Shown: piece by piece, positions 36,263-48,970 of the stretch
Numbering within the stretch: position 1 is the first letter of the stretch
Layout: every line of letters begins with the position of its first letter
Assembly (NCBI GenBank): GCA_964059195.1
Contig: CAXKWD010000001.1
Coordinates: 159,948,532 to 160,012,531 of the forward strand
From: Ectobius pallidus
Lineage: Eukaryota > Arthropoda > Insecta > Blattodea > Ectobiidae
Direction: 5' to 3'
Length of the DNA: 64,000 nucleotides
Program-made: the position numbers and the translations under genes
The notes under the pieces: model-generated
What the model was told of the DNA's origin: nothing
The model's database searches: none
Seen by the model: the letters and a program-made list of their open reading frames with translations, nothing else

Positions 36263-38689
36263 AATGGATTACCTGAATCTAGTATTGCGGCAAGACATAA
36301 GCCGAGCCGAAATACTGGAGGAGTCTGCTGAAGTTTTTGTTTACATGGTGCATACAATATTTTTAGTACAAGTTCTGTAATTTTACGATTAATGAGCTCA
36401 GTATTTAACTTATTTTGGGTAAAGAAAGCAAAGATAATGGCCACTGTATCAGTAGTGCACGTTTATAAACTTAGCTTGCTGTGGATTGTTTCTTTTCCTT
36501 AAAACAACTTTTAAAACATTGTTAAGATAATAATGTTGATTAATTAAACTAAATATATTTACACCAATTGAAATTACACGTCATTTTTATCATATTTTTT
36601 GCAACGAAATTTATTATGCCTTGTTAAAAGAAGCAATCATACAAGAGAGTAATCTGAAGCTGTTTCTTTCAACTAGGACTCACGGCCTAGGAGACTAAGC
36701 TATGGCGCAAAAATGCAAAGTTCGCACCTACCCCAGTCATAAAAAAAAAAAAAAAAAGTTATCTGATTTATTTCTGAAATTAAAGTTTTCTAAACGACAA
36801 GGTTTCCTATGGTTGTTAATAGACAATGAACAATAAACCCTTAAAGTGTAAAATTGAACTTACACTGGGAGACACTTGGAGCCATGGTTGGAAGTACATC
36901 CGCTAGGGGTTCCCATGGCTACTTTACCGGCCTAGGCTGATAAAGTGCTTTTTTACGGTATGTTAACAGTCCGATAAGCAACCATTTTAGAGCGCATGTA
37001 CTAAAAATATATATTTTTTCAACATAGTGAAATGAATCTAACCTACATAGTAATGAAAAGCTACTATTATAACGAGCTACTGAATTAACTATACCATTTA
37101 AGAGTTCATTAGGGTGACCCTAAAAACCAGTTAACAAATTAAGTTGCTCGCTTCTGAACAGCTCATTGACTTGGACACATTATGTTCGCTCTCATAATTT
37201 ATTTTGGGGGAAGGGGAATTCTCTGTCCTTCTCTAACCCTTTATGCAATTCACACAGTAGACCTATGCCAATATTGAAAAGAATTCACCTTTTTAGTTAA
37301 ACATATGTTAGGTAGTTGCCTTTCAGAATTTGATCAGAACAGAAAAAGGAAGGACTCCTGATAATTATCAACCAAGTGCTTTAGACAGACAATTTTCATA
37401 CCCTGAAGATTATTTTAAAATCACTGAATTGGGGTTGAGCAATTTATGTATCGATGGTTACAAAGTTGACAACTTGAACTATTTGTCTTCCAATAAGAAA
37501 AGAAGAAAGTTTCTAAATTTTGATGTAGTAGAAATAAAAACTGATTACAAAAATGTACCATTAGAGCCAAGGCTGATTTTATGTATAGGCCTTTATATCC
37601 TTGGTTGAGATCCACTGGAACTAAAAAACAGATATTTTTTTTTGGCAGTGATACAATCAATTTCAGTTATCCAAAACATAGCTTGAAATACGAGACTTAA
37701 AATGCAACTCTTCATACATCCATTTTTATAGTTTATAGAAATAAGAATGTAAATTGAAGAAAGTAGAGATAGCAAATGGTAATGAATACATAAAATATAA
37801 TCAATTTGCTCTCAATTCAACATTCTCACAGATACAACCTTCTATAATACATGCTTTTATCTATTTTTCCATGACTGGACTTCTGGATATTATTGCAAAT
37901 ATACCTTATATTTAAACCTTTTTCCAGCTGAAATTGAGCAATAATACCTTTAAGATATTGGCTATATCTCTATACAAATGCAAAAAGTAATTTGCAATGC
38001 ACAAAGAGATAACCGAATGGGAACAATTGGGATACAACTGTCAATTTGGTCGAAAAGGTGTACACAGCAAGTCAGGAAGGGAAATGTTCTGATGCTCTTT
38101 ATAAATAAATATTGGACTATCACGAAAAATATTACACAAATTGCTTCAGAAAAAAATTCAAGTGTGTATAGGAAGAAAAACTAAATCAAAGAGCACAAGG
38201 TTGTTGATAATACCCATATGATTCCTAAGCAGATCGAAAATATTATGTTACACTAAGTGTCAACTTTTTACAGAAATTTTAGGGGCTCATATCCTATTAT
38301 TAATAATACAAGTATGATCCGATTTTACTGGAGTCCCATGTTATATGTTTAAAAGGAGACCCAGCTGGTTTGATGGTCTCTTTTAGGCAGTCTGCCTTCA
38401 CAGGTGCACATAGAGGGTTAATACATTTTATATTGAATACCTTGCAGAGTCAATAGAGTTTTAAAGAAAATGGAACAATTTTTTTAAAAAGATACAATTT
38501 TGCATAATTATTGATACTATAAATTTTTAAATTTAAATTACTTTTAAAAATTATAATAAAACAGACGCTTATACTGTTCTGCACTGTGAAGGGATAGTGT
38601 ACAAAAATCACAAAGATTTTCTTTGCTCAACTATAAACATTGGTGTAAGAGAAAAACAAATAAACTGTTTAAGCGAAAATTTTTTCATG
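36263..38689. other. No gene recognised
   Basis: AT-rich DNA. The longest frame, 37330-37608 on the plus strand, encodes 92 residues without a motif I recognise and may be spurious. An A-run lies at about 36741-36757. Confidence 0.45.
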
Positions 38690-38940
38690 TAAAGTCCCCT
38701 TAAAAATAAGAGAAACTTGTCGCCAATCTTGGGCACACATCTTCAGAAGGTACTTGACCCAAATACGAAATTTTGTTTTCACACAATTTTCCGTTTTGGA
38801 GCTAGCGTGTTCACAGACAGACAGACAGACACACAGACATGTTTCCAAAAATAGTATTTTTGGAATCAGGGGGCCTTGAAACGTGTATATATGCTAAAAT
38901 CTCAACTTCGAATTTTGGGATCGAAAACAATACTTCCTCT
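38690..38940 (+). repeat. Dispersed repeat, copy 2 (possible non-LTR 3' region)
   Basis: This is a longer relative of 22245-22415. It includes a (CAGA)n run at about 38813-38840, GACATGTTTCCAAAAATAG, GGGGGCCTTGAAACGTGTAT and, near its end, AATACTTCCTCTACCTTACA. Such 3' sequences recur in arthropod RTE-like elements. No reverse transcriptase is retained. Confidence 0.55.
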
Positions 38941-39525
38941 ACCTTACAGTATCTATGGTATGGACAGAGGAAGTAACAAAAATTTGGCCTAAAGTTGAAG
39001 TGTGAAAAAAGCATAGAACATGAACCTGTAATACATTTGCTTTTTCCTTTTGTTGTTTCCTGCCATGTCTTATAGTATAACAAAGCACTGATTTAAATTT
39101 TTTATGCATTATAATGATACACTTATGCTGGCTCATTCTAATCAGTTTTGGTTTCATTTGGTAACTCATCATGGATTCATGAAGATTGACTTTAAAACTG
39201 AATTATTATTTTTTATATTTTATATATTTTTTTTTTTTTAGAAATGCTCTTAAAATTCTTTCTAAATTGAAAAATAAGAAAAGTCCAAAGAATACCAAGA
39301 ATTTCTGTAGGCAAAGCCATCTGCCAAAAGATATTGGGGTGGACAACAAAATGTTTTAGTTGTTAACAAGTTTTAATATGATTTTATAAATCATGTATTG
39401 TAATTCCATTCATCAAATAATATTATTACATATCACATGAAGTCATTAATTTAACGGGATGTATACTCTTTATTAGCTTCAGTAGGGTGGGTTTAGCTGA
39501 CAAACAATAACCTTACTACGGTATG
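38941..39525. other. No gene recognised
   Basis: AT-rich spacer with a T-run at about 39230-39240; no gene or clear repeat seen. Confidence 0.5.
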
Positions 39526-40044
39526 TACCGTATTGGCCCGAAAATAAGACTACCTCGAATATAAGACGACCCTGAATTTTTGAAGGGTAGTTGCGAAAAA
39601 ATAAATAAAATAGCTTATTAGTACATTTTGCTTTACATAAAACAGAAGTTTGAAGTTCATGTCGTAACTTCTTCTCTCGTCCTTATTTACGCATTGAAAC
39701 AATGAAGATGCTTTCTTTTCCACATGATCTGCCATGTTGGTGGTCAAACAAAGCATTATGCATAGAGAATAGAGATGCCAAGCAGTGCAGTACACGGCAG
39801 TACAAGGAGAAGCACGAATTCGGGAACAATAAAGTTCGGTAAAATTCGGTAATTTCCGTGCGACTTTGACCTTGGATCGGACGCACGCCATTTGCGTGGG
39901 GATCCCCGGCCTCTACACACGTGCACAGCTGCATTCATGATTGGGGAGTTGTTGAGTCTTAGGGTGCGCGTATAAGACGAGTATAGTTTTTAAAAGCACA
40001 TTTTCAGGGAAAAAACATCGTCTTATATTCGGGCCAATACGGTA
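39526..40044. mobile_element. MITE with TACCGTATTGGCCCGAA termini
   Basis: TACCGTATTGGCCCGAA.ATAAGAC at the left (39526) is mirrored at the right by GTCTTATATTCGGGCCAATACGGTA (ending 40044). TA lies at both outer edges, fitting a TA target site. The interior, about 470 bp, is unusually GC-rich around 39840-39930 and lacks a transposase. The open frames over it (39550-39938, minus) are not related to any protein I recognise. Confidence 0.8.
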
Positions 40045-40458
40045 CTAAGTTGGTAACTAAGTCGGTAGATTAAAATTTGCAAAAACATTTTTGCCTTAAG
40101 TCGATCTGACTACTGTGTACACCAAATTGAAGACAGCTCTTAGATTTACCTACCAAATTCTGAATAATGACAAAATTAGGGTTCTTAAACACCAGTAAAT
40201 TATGGACACTGTCTCTCTTCGTGCCAGCTATGGGGTTACTGGACGGAACTCGTATTTGAAAAGGTTTGAAAGCTGTTTTACGGAACGCACTGTGAATGAA
40301 CTGTGACTTAATAGGTAAGCAGGTATGACTTAATATTTTCCTTCAGAAACTTCACAATCATATTGGTGTATATGCAATAAGTACATCAATTTAAATTGTA
40401 CTCATTACCGACCTGCTATTGCTTCAAATAAATATATTTTAGAAAATATTAAACGAGT

Positions 40459-41000
40459 CAGGGTGTCTCCTGATTTCCAGTGGATCAAATTCATGACTTT
40501 TTCTTGGCTTTTTCCAATGCCACTTTAGTTAAATTTGACCTCTCAATAATTTGCGTGGCTCAAAGACTTTTTTTTTTAATGAATCCCTACTTAAAAGTCA
40601 GTTATCATGTGAATGAAAAACTCCACAAATTTTCAAAATAAAAACAAATATATTAAAATTCCTTAGTGATGTACTCTTAGTGTATATTATGCATGCCAAC
40701 TTTTATTTTCAAAGGCTAAGAAAATATTTGAATTATAGTAACATTATCATACTGGGGAAAGGGTGTACCTCATACCTAAGTCTCCTCAGTCAAAAGTATT
40801 GTATTTTTCATCACTGGAGACAACTGCGGTATGGCATAAAATATGGTAAAACTATAAAAAATCAATATCTTCTTGTCAAAGTTTAATATGTCTTCATTTA
40901 GGTGCTCACAAAAAAAATCTCAATGCTTTCTCATTACTTTCAAGATCATCTGTTCATTTTCATTACTTTTTCATGACTTTTATGACCAGTAGACACCCTG
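40459..41000. mobile_element. Non-autonomous hAT-like element, CAGGGTGTC ends
   Basis: CAGGGTGTCTCCTG at 40459 is the imperfect inverse of CCAGTAGACACCCTG ending at 41000. Subterminal TCATGACTTTTTC/TTTTTCATGACTTTT words mirror each other. No clear 8-bp target duplication was found. The right end is shared with the truncated element beside the satellite (20562-20576). Confidence 0.7.
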
Positions 41001-42438
41001 AGAGTTTAGAGTTCGAAGCGACCTTCATCTGAGACATTCATCCAACTAAAAACAAATACGTAACTTTTCAGAAATACATTAACAACAATGAAAGATTATA
41101 GTAAAAATTGTTCATTTACCAGTATATTGAAAAACATTAATATTTATCTAAAGAATCCAAAAATGTTGGCATTCTGCTTAAGACACAGACATAACAAGAG
41201 GGCCAAATTTTATGCCATAATTTCCAAAGCAAAGCACGAATTTGTTTTTGGTAGACAATTACTTTATGTAAACAGTGTAAATTTCATTTACATATGGGAA
41301 TATCTACCCAAATTTAATTTCATCCTATGCTCTTTGTAGAAACTAGATTTTATTCTGACAGAAAAATCATGGATAAAAAAAAATGTATTTTCAAACAAAT
41401 TACATTAAGAAGTGTTTTCTTTTTTTTTTTTTGTATTTTGGCAGGCAATCAAAATATGTCTGCAAGTTGGAAACCTGGAATTTAAACAAATTTTCCCAGG
41501 CACATTTCTTAAGATGGACAGCTTTTATTAATTCCCATTTATTCAATATTTTTTTGATTACTTAAAAAAAGCTGGACTATCCAGTTGTTGGTTATCACAT
41601 TCTGAAAATATACACTCAAATAGGGCCTTGCCACAATAACTAACCGTCTCACTCTGGACTTCCAACCATAACTGACATTTTTCTTTGTGCTGTAACATTG
41701 GTGGAAGCCACTATTTCACTGTACACCACACACACCATCCATTTCACATACACTCACTCATACTCTAACATACACTAACACATCTTTGATGATAGCAGGA
41801 ACATTTTGTAGTTCCCTCATATATATAGTTAGGTTGTTTATATATATATTATTAAAAAAACTAATTTCTTTATTAAAACACAACCTAAATTGTTTTGGGT
41901 ATAGTTTCTTTTTACATCAGCACGTATTGTTTGAAAGGTTTTTATACCCAAAGTCAATATATATCAAATTGTATCTTTGGCTACTTTGTTTGTTTTATTT
42001 TCAACACACATTAAAACACTTTGCAGCAGTCACTTAAGTTTTGAAGCACCACCAAACGTTTCAGCAGCCATTGCTTGATGTTAGTATGATCGACAGACGG
42101 TAGAAAGGGCGGGGGCAGTGGGGGGTAATGAACGGAATAGCTTAAAGCAAGGATGGGGCACCACACTAGCACTTTTCTTTGGTTAATCACAGGTTAGTGG
42201 TATCAAGTTAACAATTCCATTTTTTTAAATCTTTTTTTTTCTTTTCTTTTAAGCATGTACATAGATACAAAAGATTCCTTGAAAGTAGTTTGAGAAGTCC
42301 CTTAATCCCCAATGCCAATGTAAGTTACTTCTTAGCTTGGAGTGGACTGGGTGGAAGATCATTGTTCCTTATTTTATCGCTTTTGTTAAAGAATTTTCCA
42401 TTAATTGTTTTTAATAAGGAAATAAATAAATGCAAGGC
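41001..42438 (-). other. Putative 3' UTR and downstream flank of the minus-strand gene
   Basis: Immediately downstream (leftward) of the stop at 42439-42441 there is no competing gene. Minus-strand AATAAA hexamers, seen as TTTATT on the plus strand, occur at 41994-41999 and 41869-41874 and are plausible poly(A) signals. The extent of the 3' UTR cannot be fixed from sequence alone. The rest is AT-rich with no recognised element. Confidence 0.4.
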
Positions 42439-42615
42439 TTAGAGCAGATCTGGAAGGTGGTTATTGGAAGAAGGCTTTTGTAGACTCTCATTCTTTAGAT
42501 TTTTCTTCTTCTCCTGCTCCATTGCCTGTATGGAGGCCATCTTGTAGTTAATAGGCCCATATGAACGATAATCCACATCAGCATAGTCCAGGTCAGAAAA
42601 CTCCGGCCGGAACGG
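42439..42615 (-). CDS. Terminal exon (alternative C-terminus A), putative receptor tail
   Basis: On the minus strand a good acceptor (pyrimidine-rich stretch then TTTTACAG, plus 42616-42623) precedes a 58-codon frame ending in TAA (42441-42439). The peptide begins PFRPEFSDLDYADVDYRSYG, continues PINYKMASIQAMEQEKKK and ends HLPDLL. It is acidic and tyrosine-rich at first, then basic. The exon starts in phase 0, the same phase as the donor at 55108 and the start of the exon at 48615. The 48-kb exon has its own stop with no in-frame donor ahead of it. I therefore infer that this exon is joined directly to 55108 in one isoform and that 48154-48615 replaces it in another. The clean splice site, codon-like composition and peptide make it a convincing exon; protein identity is not established. 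Confidence 0.75.
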   Translation of the reverse strand, partial: PFRPEFSDLDYADVDYRSYGPINYKMASIQAMEQEKKKNLKNESLQKPSSNNHLPDLL

Positions 42616-45600
42616 CTGTAAAATATAAGTACAATTATATTTAGCTGTGTTTGGCTAAAACTTACATAAGTAATTTTACTTTGTTTTAAATCAAGCATTG
42701 GTTAGTAAGGATAGATATTAATTACCAGATAACAAGGATTCATTCATGCTGCATACGAAGCTTTTAGATTAGTCGATACTGCAAATGTAAGAAAACATAA
42801 CTTTAATTAATAGTTCAGACGAATAACAACACTTGAATCAGGTACACCTATAGTAGCATAGACAAAGCAATGTTTTAACCCTTCCAGGGCTGTGCTGTCT
42901 TTGTGTCATTAGTGACTGCATGCTTTCTTTACATTTGTTATTTAATTTTCTTTTTAAATTTATTACATGATTTTGTTAAATAAACAGCCTTTTAAAATAC
43001 CGGTAGTTAATTAGTTTTAAATCAGTACCTGGCTTTAAACATTAATTAACTGACATCTTAAATATCCACTCTTCATTACAATTGTCGTTTAACTGTAATT
43101 TTCTTAAGGAACAAGTTAATTTGGCAAAAAGTATTTCATTTCGTAAATCACTTATTTAAATACTGGCATTAAATAACTTAAGACTTCTCACTAACTCCTG
43201 CCTTCACAAATGTTGTTCAAATTAACTAAATTCTTTCTTATTAACAGTTTAAAGAAACAAATAACCACTTACACTTTAATGGTTAACCTAGAAGTATTAA
43301 CTGACATGTCTGTGTTCCTCGAAGTGTAAAATAAAAAGCATTACAATTTGGAAATGGGGCAAGAATTGCAAAAAGTTTACAAAACAAGTTTCTAATTAAA
43401 AATCAAAACATTATTAATTTCTACATTGATTCTATCATATGTGAGGGCAGATTAATTAATAGGCTTACCCATAAATGACTAATTGCTTCTACGAGAAGTA
43501 ACTTCATAAATACTTTCATTGGGCTATATCTTATACTCCACACAGTCCTGGATGGGTTAATATCAATAAAAATACTTTGTTAAAAAAATGGAATTTTTAA
43601 GGAATTACACTAAAATTATGACTTATATCATTAACAGATTATTTTCTGAGAAGGTGCTTACAATCAAGGAAACTCCAAAATTTGTTCTCTTCCTTTTTGC
43701 TTTTGGAAAAAACCAAAGCAAATGTCTCAAAATAGAAAGATGAAGAAGAATGATGTACATAACTAGTAATAAATTATAGGACAATGAATTTCTTTGAGAT
43801 CATTTAATCCTTTCAGGGGATTTTATGTATACTATTTACATTATAATTCCCACTGGAAAGTCTAGCCTCCATGAAGAATTGTTATGTCTGGTTTGTAAAG
43901 CGTAGGTAAATGTTTAGGTAAACTGTAAACAAATTGCAAAGAGATTTCCGATATCACTGTTTAGGTTTCTATTTGAATGGTTATTTTATTCAGCACAGAA
44001 TATCTATCTCAATAATGCAGACAGAAGTTAGAAATACAGACTACCAACTCTGAAAGGGGGCTGGAAGGATGCCATAGGAATTTCTCATCTCTGCTCTTAA
44101 GTTGCATACCACTCACATTCAAATACTAACAGATTTTGAGCTCACAATGCATATAGCAATACTGTTTGGGTACCTGCCTTCTCATATTTGAAGGAGGAAT
44201 TTTCAATTTATGCCAGCCATAGTTCATCAACTCCCCAAATATAATAATTTAAATTTTAATGCACCGTTTTTATAATTTACTACAGAATATTTCCAAGAAA
44301 ATCTAAGTCACTGTTTTCAGAAAACACATTCTAATATGTCACAAAAATACATATTTTAAGTTTTTAGTTTGAAACAATGTACATTCCTATAACTACTGTT
44401 TGAAGATAACTTATGAAATACACGTAAACACTTATTCTTTTTTCCTGCACAAATAGAAGTAAAATAAGATGATATTTCTGTATACTACAGCTAATTTAGG
44501 TTTAAGTTTTTGTTATTAGGATGACAATAGAATTAACAGTTACAAGAGCTACTACGCACAATAACATGCAATATCACAGACAATTCACAATATAAGACAC
44601 ACAGCAATCAATTTTATAAAAACATATATGAATATATATTTCTTGAAAACATTTATCTACTTTTCAAGAGTGAGACCAAAGTACAAAGAAGCATAATAAT
44701 GAAAAATCATGCAAATAATATTAATAAAAGAAAGGGCGATAGGAGTGCCATCAATGAAGTGATACAATACAGGTGCTCAAAAGGCATGTACAACACTGCT
44801 GCCTCACTTTTAATAGTAACAATAATTATTACTGTTAATTACCATCAAATAATCCAACCTAATCAAGACATAAGTTATACCTACAAACTTCTTTCTATGC
44901 CAGTTTGCTTCTTCTAATAAATGTATGTAACGCTGGCTTTGGGACGATCCTGTTGAGAAAATAGACACATTAATTGGAAGACATGGAAGAACTACCACTA
45001 TTAATTAGTATGAAAATAGATCAAATTGACAGATGTGGTCGTTAAACTCTGCATAGAAAGTCTGTACATCTTTTTGAGCACCTCCATGTATCTTAGATTA
45101 CCGGATTCTTTTAATTAAAGATGTATGTTATTGAAAACTTTTCTTGTAAATTTTTTAGTTATGTAAAATAAATGGAGGTTCTTAATTCTAAATATTTGTT
45201 CAGCGAAAAAAGTCTTAATAGTGGGTATAATATTATAAAATGATCCTTATAAGCAGTAAAAGAAAAAATAAGCTCTACGATATCAACAAAACAAGTGATA
45301 AGTTCTGTTTACTTTCAGAGAATGCTACTGAAGAAATAATACTTAATTTTGGAAGACCTATAAACAGCACATTCATTATAAAATGGAAATAATTAAGTGT
45401 CTAAAGAGCTAAATAAATTAATATCTTCACCAAATAAATTAGGTAAGTCTATGGCCTACATGGATCTATTCTTGTATTTTATGTACTCTAAAAGTTCGGT
45501 TTCATTCAACGCACACACTCTCCTTGAATAGTCTTGAAATATTTAATGAACCTGAGATTGCATAAATACTTATTTCTGTGAGGAAAATTTCACTGTGAAA

Positions 45601-48153
45601 AATAATTTATAGGATACCACACATCAGTCTCATGGGACTGAGTTCCCTAACCCCAGTTTCTCTGATTGGCGATAAAAAAATTGGAACTGAAGTAGGGCAT
45701 TTTGAATAGGACAGTTATTTCACGAATATCTTATGTAATAATTAAAAATGCAGAAACTCTAACAGTATATTATGATATTTTTGAACAGACATTCTTGCCA
45801 TACGTGGAAGGCAGTTTTGAATATTAGACTACACTTATATGTGAAAGATCTGCCTAACGAAGTGATTGGTAGTACAGTAAAGCTGGATTCCATAATGCAA
45901 ATGTACCATTCCTAATTTTCTCTCACCCATTCTCCTTTACCAACTTGCATTTTGTACCTCCCCACATGAAATGTGTTTCTGGTTTTGGCCTGTAGTTAAC
46001 AAATATTTTTTAAAAAGGGGGAGGGGGGAATCAATCATGACGTGAGTGTGGAAACTGTAGAAAATATTATGAACAGACGACCTCATGGGCTAGTGAACTA
46101 TTTGTATCTTAAAGCAGTTTGGATTTCAAGATATAATAACTACTTTGTTGCCTCTCCTATTCCAAATTTTTTGTACAAATTGGTTGTGTATAAAATTTTT
46201 TCCATAATATGTTATTCTGTGTTGTCAGGTAAAATTATACTTCAGTAAATTATACATGTTTTACATGTATAATGCAATGAAAACGAAACACATAGCCCTT
46301 TAGAGGATATCTTAAAATGATGGAAACAGAGAATTCTGCAGCAGTTTGAAGATGTAGATGTTCAAACATTCTAAATTGAACAATGTGTTTGTTGGAACAA
46401 CAGTGCAACTTGCTTTGAGATAAAGTAGAAGAAGCTTGATGGAACTTTGAATGATCAGCGAAATGTTGAAATGGATCAATCTTCTAATATTCAAGGATGA
46501 AAAGAGGCTGGGTTCATCTTCCGGACATTTCACCAAACTAATTCTTCTTGAAGCCCAGAAGAGGGGTCTACTGGATTTGGAATTAACTATTGCAGTGGAA
46601 CTTAAGAATGAATGGCTCCCATCCAAGTACAAACTTGGGAGTTTGTTATTAACTTGAGAATTTATGGAACTTTAAACAGAAGCTTGGAAGTTCACAAACA
46701 ATGCATACCACTGGTGTAGGAAATCGCCCAGTGCTTGTTGCTGCAGATAGTCTCCAGAGTATTCCAGAGTATACCAGAGAGAACAACTTAGCAGAAGGGA
46801 AAAGGTCGAGAATACCTCAAAGATTAAGCAATGATATCAAATGTGAGAAGGAAAGAATGAAAGTCCAAAGAAAAGCCATAGAGATACTTCAATTAAGACA
46901 TAAACTCACTAAATGATCAAAATGGAAAACTGGTCTATCTCCTAGTCAAAAGAAAGAAAGGAATTCATCAAGCTCTAGCTTAAATAATCAGTCACCTTGG
47001 TGAAAGATGAGTGCAGACTTTTATTTATTTAATGATCTTAATATTTTGATACCTATGAAAAAAGTAAGATATTGAAAAGGCAACTCAATAACGAAGAAAA
47101 AATTAGCGTAGGATATATTAGACTGAATGGTAAAATATGTAGGCCTACAAATCAAGCACAACCTAAAGATGCCAATTTCTAAAATAAGTTTCTGTGTGAA
47201 CTCAGAGGTCACTGGATTATTTTTGTGCTAGAGGTTTTATTGCTGGAGGCTTTATCCTGTAACTTTTAGTTACAATCTACAGAGCCTTTAGTATTATTAA
47301 TTTGAAATTTCGAATGCAGATTTTAGATATTATACACTACCATTAGAAGTCTGACTTTTTGTGAAATAAAAAGGCTGATATTGATGTTCACTTTCTTATT
47401 TCGGTGGATGCTTTGTGAAATAAGTTCACATTGATATACTTTACACTCTTATTCACATTAACACTTGAAATTAGATAAGAAATATAACTAAAGTTATAGC
47501 ATAACTTCAGAAACGGTAATCCCTGCCTGTAAAATGTTAAGTTGAACAGTACACATTCTATAATTTGTGCTGTAATCCATAAATAATTCAGTCTCTAGAT
47601 AGCAGAAAAGAAAGCAGGCTACTGAAAGAATTAAGAGAAATTAAAATACTAACAATTACGATTTCAAATTAAATTTTTGATCACATTTCTCAATTGATCT
47701 CAAACATTTTGAGCTTACAGAGCATAATTCAATAAATTTTGCAATTTTTTGTTTTTAATTTGCATAATAGTGGTATTTTAAGCATTTATAAAACTAATTT
47801 TACCTAAGGAAAGCTGTTTTGTGAAATTTCTCATTTATTGCTGTTACCACAAAATATGGTCCCTATCATCTATATAAATTTTCCTGAACAAAGTCCCAAA
47901 AACTTAAAGCCAATAAATTTAAAAATATTTTAGACTTTGAAGAAATATTTTTTTTTCTCTTAAAATTCCTTACTTTAACTGTGTGTTTATTGCTGACATA
48001 AACTGTCTGATGGGCTGCTGCAGTTTTATGGCAACTCTTTGGATTTCTGTTATATCAAAATATAAATATTTGCTCACTTATTACCAGATGAATTAAACAA
48101 GATTCCGAAACATGAGAGGTCTTGACTTTTAACAAGATGTACGTACCAACCTT
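42616..48153 (-). other. Intron of the minus-strand gene; no other gene recognised
   Basis: About 5.5 kb of AT-rich intronic DNA. Minus-strand AATAAA candidates at 47986-47991 and 47834-47839 could serve the exon ending at 48154. Small plus-strand frames at 46451-46657 and 46701-46916 show no recognised domain and may be old mobile-element debris. I see no RNA gene. Confidence 0.55.
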
Positions 48154-48615
48154 TCACACATCTATTTCCTGCCCCACATCATGAAACTTCAAGATTGCAT
48201 ACTCTGTTGAGTTTTGTGGCGCTCTATAATGAGGGAGGAGATGGGGTTCACGTCTGCCATTAGCAGCCAGAGCTAAATCAGCATAAACTATGCTATCCGT
48301 AACATAGGGCTCTGCTACATAGTAAGGCTGTTGGTATTCCAAACGCATGGGTGGTAGGTACGTCCTATTGTTGATACTGGCGCTGCTGCTGCTGCTGTTG
48401 TGGTGATGATTGTGGTTGTGGCTCTTGCTTTGCCTCATGCTCCCATACATCGGCTGCGTCTGAGATTTCCCCCCCAATGCATGTGACGTTTGCTGGAGGT
48501 GATTGAGGCTGGTAGTTTTGGTGTTGTTGGGAGGTGTCAGTAGTAGATGATGTTGTGATGAAGTTAGATTGTAATGGTGGTGGTGATGATGGTGGTGCTG
48601 ATGCTGCTGTCGGTT
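48154..48615 (-). CDS. Terminal exon (alternative C-terminus B) with ITIM-like motifs
   Basis: The acceptor GGCTTACAG precedes 48615, and the frame opens in phase 0 and runs 153 codons to a TGA at 48156-48154. The peptide starts NRQQHQ, then eight histidines (7-14), a histidine/asparagine/serine-rich stretch (about 64-82) and a more conserved-looking C-terminus. In that part IVYADL (109-114) fits the ITIM pattern (I/V/L-x-Y-x-x-L), and TEYAIL (137-142) resembles an ITSM/ITIM. The last residues are QEIDV, a possible PDZ ligand. Such motifs recruit SH2 proteins in the cytoplasmic tails of cell-surface receptors. ITIM-bearing tails occur in several insect immunoglobulin-superfamily adhesion receptors (sidestep-like, Dscam and others). 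I cannot say which family this is. Confidence 0.82.
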   Translation of the reverse strand, partial: NRQQHQHHHHHHHHYNLTSSQHHLLLTPPNNTKTTSLNHLQQTSHALGGKSQTQPMYGSMRQSKSHNHNHHHNSSSSSASINNRTYLPPMRLEYQQPYYVAEPYVTDSIVYADLALAANGRREPHLLPHYRAPQNSTEYAILKFHDVGQEIDV

Positions 48616-48829
48616 CTGTAAGCCATGCATGTTAGTCAATTAGATTGTTCACAGCATTAGTAGCTATAGAATAGCATTATTAGTATTGGTTAGCAAAACT
48701 TTAGAGATGATCAACACTGCTCAATATTTAAGGGCACTGGGAGGAGCTGAAAATTGAAAAAATCATATTTCTTAGAAGACAAAAAAATTATGTGTTTATG
48801 ATCTACAAAGGTTTAAATGCCCGAATAAT
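48616..48829 (-). other. Intron sequence
   Basis: Intronic DNA directly upstream of the 48-kb exon on the minus strand; nothing else seen. Confidence 0.6.
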
Positions 48830-48970
48830 GAGATTTAAAAAAGGCGGTGCACATGCCATGCCCACTTGACGACAACTTTTAGGAGAAACATTTTCTGACA
48901 TTGGGTTTTGAATCAATGACCTCCAGAATTCATTGCTGCTGCTCTACCAGCTGAACTAGACAAGAGTTAC
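48830..48970 (-). mobile_element. tRNA-derived SINE-like fragment
   Basis: On the minus strand, TAGTTCAGCTGGTAGAGCA (from 48958) is a near-perfect RNA polymerase III A box of tRNA type. About 30 bp later TCATTGATTCAAAACCC occupies the B-box position in degraded form. Lack of a folded acceptor stem and the noncanonical B box argue for a SINE or tRNA relic, not a working tRNA. Confidence 0.6.

Noticed and set aside
37330..37608. 92-residue plus-strand frame
   Set aside because: No recognised motif; such a length is expected by chance in this amount of intergenic DNA.
39550..39938. Minus-strand frames of 60-113 residues
   Set aside because: They lie inside a MITE, have no recognisable domain and overlap in several frames.
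46312..46916. Overlapping frames on both strands (68-106 residues)
   Set aside because: No family motif or splice support; possibly old element debris but not supportable as a gene.
48903..48965. Functional tRNA gene
   Set aside because: The A box is good, but the B box is degenerate and no acceptor stem pairing is evident.
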